From Alphaproteobacteria bacterium (GTDB lineage: Bacteria > Pseudomonadota > Alphaproteobacteria > Micropepsales > Micropepsaceae): a stretch of DNA of 7,213 nt. A program made the translations under genes and the position numbers. Of the stretch, positions 6,645-7,213 are shown in pieces. The DNA is taken from NCBI GenBank assembly GCA_003131925.1, contig PKWC01000017.1, forward strand, positions 1 to 7,213, read 5' to 3'. The notes under the pieces were generated by a model that made no database searches, was not told the DNA's origin, and worked only from the letters and a program-made list of their open reading frames with translations. Each line of letters opens with the position of its first letter. Position 1 is the first letter of the stretch.

Positions 6645-7213
6645 CTATTGGGAAAGCCGCAGTTCGGCACGATTGGCATCGATCATAAATTTGCACGCCC
6701 AGTTAAGATATTGCCACCTGCCATACCAGCCATCTATGGGGAAGGAACCCTTGACCGCCCCACAGATTTCAGGAGGTCCGGTCGTAGCCATTGTACGACG
6801 GACAAATGCATTGGCGCTCTTTGCCACGCGTTTGTAGTCATCCCGATTGGTCAGGCCGGAAAGCACCAGTAGGCACTCCGCGATCTGAGAAGTACCGGTC
6901 AAACACACCCAATCGGCCGCAGGCTGCCATTGTTCCGTCAGCCGACCAGCCAATCTTCCGTCCGGCGCGAACGCCTGCAGCAACCCATTCGCGGTGCGGC
7001 ACGCGGCATCAAGATACTGGCTCCGTTGCGTTGCGAGGTGGGCCTCGACAATTCCACGGAGTGCGTATCCTAGCGTGTGCGTCAACGGGCGCTCGGGATC
7101 GGTCAGGCAGCATTTTGGGAACCAACCGTTCTGCCGCTGATGGCCAAGAGCCCAGTCGACTTGCTTCATTGCCGCTTCCAGGTACCCGCGACTCGATTCG
7201 AGCGCTGCTGCCT
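6645..7213 (-). CDS. Probable (alpha/alpha)-toroid glycan-associated protein (C-terminal part; N-terminus off window)
   Basis: The frame is open from the right edge to a TAG at 6645, giving 188 visible residues. The visible text includes AMKQVDWALGHQRQNGWF, THTLGYALRGIVEAH, AFAPDGRLAGRL, WVCLTGTSQIAECLLVL and, near the end, KGSFPIDGWYGRWQYLNWACK. Alternating helices with repeated aromatic, Gly and Asp residues at helix-turn positions are typical of six-hairpin (alpha/alpha) toroid proteins, which include polysaccharide lyases, glycosidases and sugar epimerases. Proteins with a similar tail (GxxKGSxPIxGxYGRxxYxNWAxKFF) are common uncharacterised members of exopolysaccharide clusters; this is from memory and unverified. 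An internal ATG at 7169 is not the start, because the frame reads through with coherent helix text (RGYLEAAMKQVDW). Catalytic residues cannot be assigned from the visible part. It is likely the upstream member of the minus-strand operon. Confidence 0.8.
   Translation of the reverse strand, partial: AAALESSRGYLEAAMKQVDWALGHQRQNGWFPKCCLTDPERPLTHTLGYALRGIVEAHLATQRSQYLDAACRTANGLLQAFAPDGRLAGRLTEQWQPAADWVCLTGTSQIAECLLVLSGLTNRDDYKRVAKSANAFVRRTMATTGPPEICGAVKGSFPIDGWYGRWQYLNWACKFMIDANRAELRLSQ

Noticed and set aside
1..7213. CRISPR array, tRNA/rRNA, intact insertion sequence, defence system
   Set aside because: No regularly spaced repeats, no tRNA-like cloverleaf, and no transposase or nuclease motifs were seen on either strand.

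Overview
The window looks like part of a surface- or exo-polysaccharide gene cluster from a GC-rich Gram-negative bacterium, most likely an alphaproteobacterium. This taxonomic reading is an inference from the strong G/C preference at third codon positions, the type of genes present, and a decayed remnant that resembles the short receiver-only response regulators common in rhizobia and relatives. No rRNA, tRNA, CRISPR array or intact insertion sequence is visible.

Layout. (1) Positions 1-2034, minus strand: the N-terminal 678 codons of a large secreted protein with a clear signal peptide; it runs off the left edge. Its N-terminal part resembles the RIFT-barrel domain of YetA / exo-rhamnogalacturonan-lyase-like proteins, and the rest looks helical, so a carbohydrate-active role is plausible but unproven. 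(2) Positions 2035-2636: a 602-base stretch with no intact gene and visibly more A/T than its neighbours. It holds a 12-base palindrome and what appears to be a frameshifted, internally deleted response-regulator receiver on the minus strand. (3) Positions 2637-2960, plus strand: a sulfotransferase reduced to its PAPS-binding N-terminus joined in frame to its C-terminal tail. (4) Positions 2953-4497, plus strand: a complete polysaccharide flippase (Wzx/PST type) whose start overlaps the sulfotransferase stop. (5) Positions 4506-7213, minus strand: a run of four genes, read right to left. These are the C-terminal part of a probable (alpha/alpha)-toroid protein, a WalW-like polysaccharide deacetylase, a phosphatidylserine-decarboxylase-family protein and a small two-span membrane protein that overlaps it by ATGA. 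The plus and minus groups converge with only 8 bases between their stops.

How it may work together (inference): the flippase would move a lipid-linked repeat unit across the inner membrane, the deacetylase would trim acyl groups from the glycan or its precursor, and the large secreted protein and the toroid protein could bind or process the polymer. The least expected part is the membrane-anchored Psd-family enzyme coupled to a tiny membrane protein within glycan genes. It could supply or form phosphoethanolamine groups on the glycan or its lipid carrier. The sulfotransferase and response-regulator remnants suggest the locus has been rearranged and has lost a sulfation step and a regulator.
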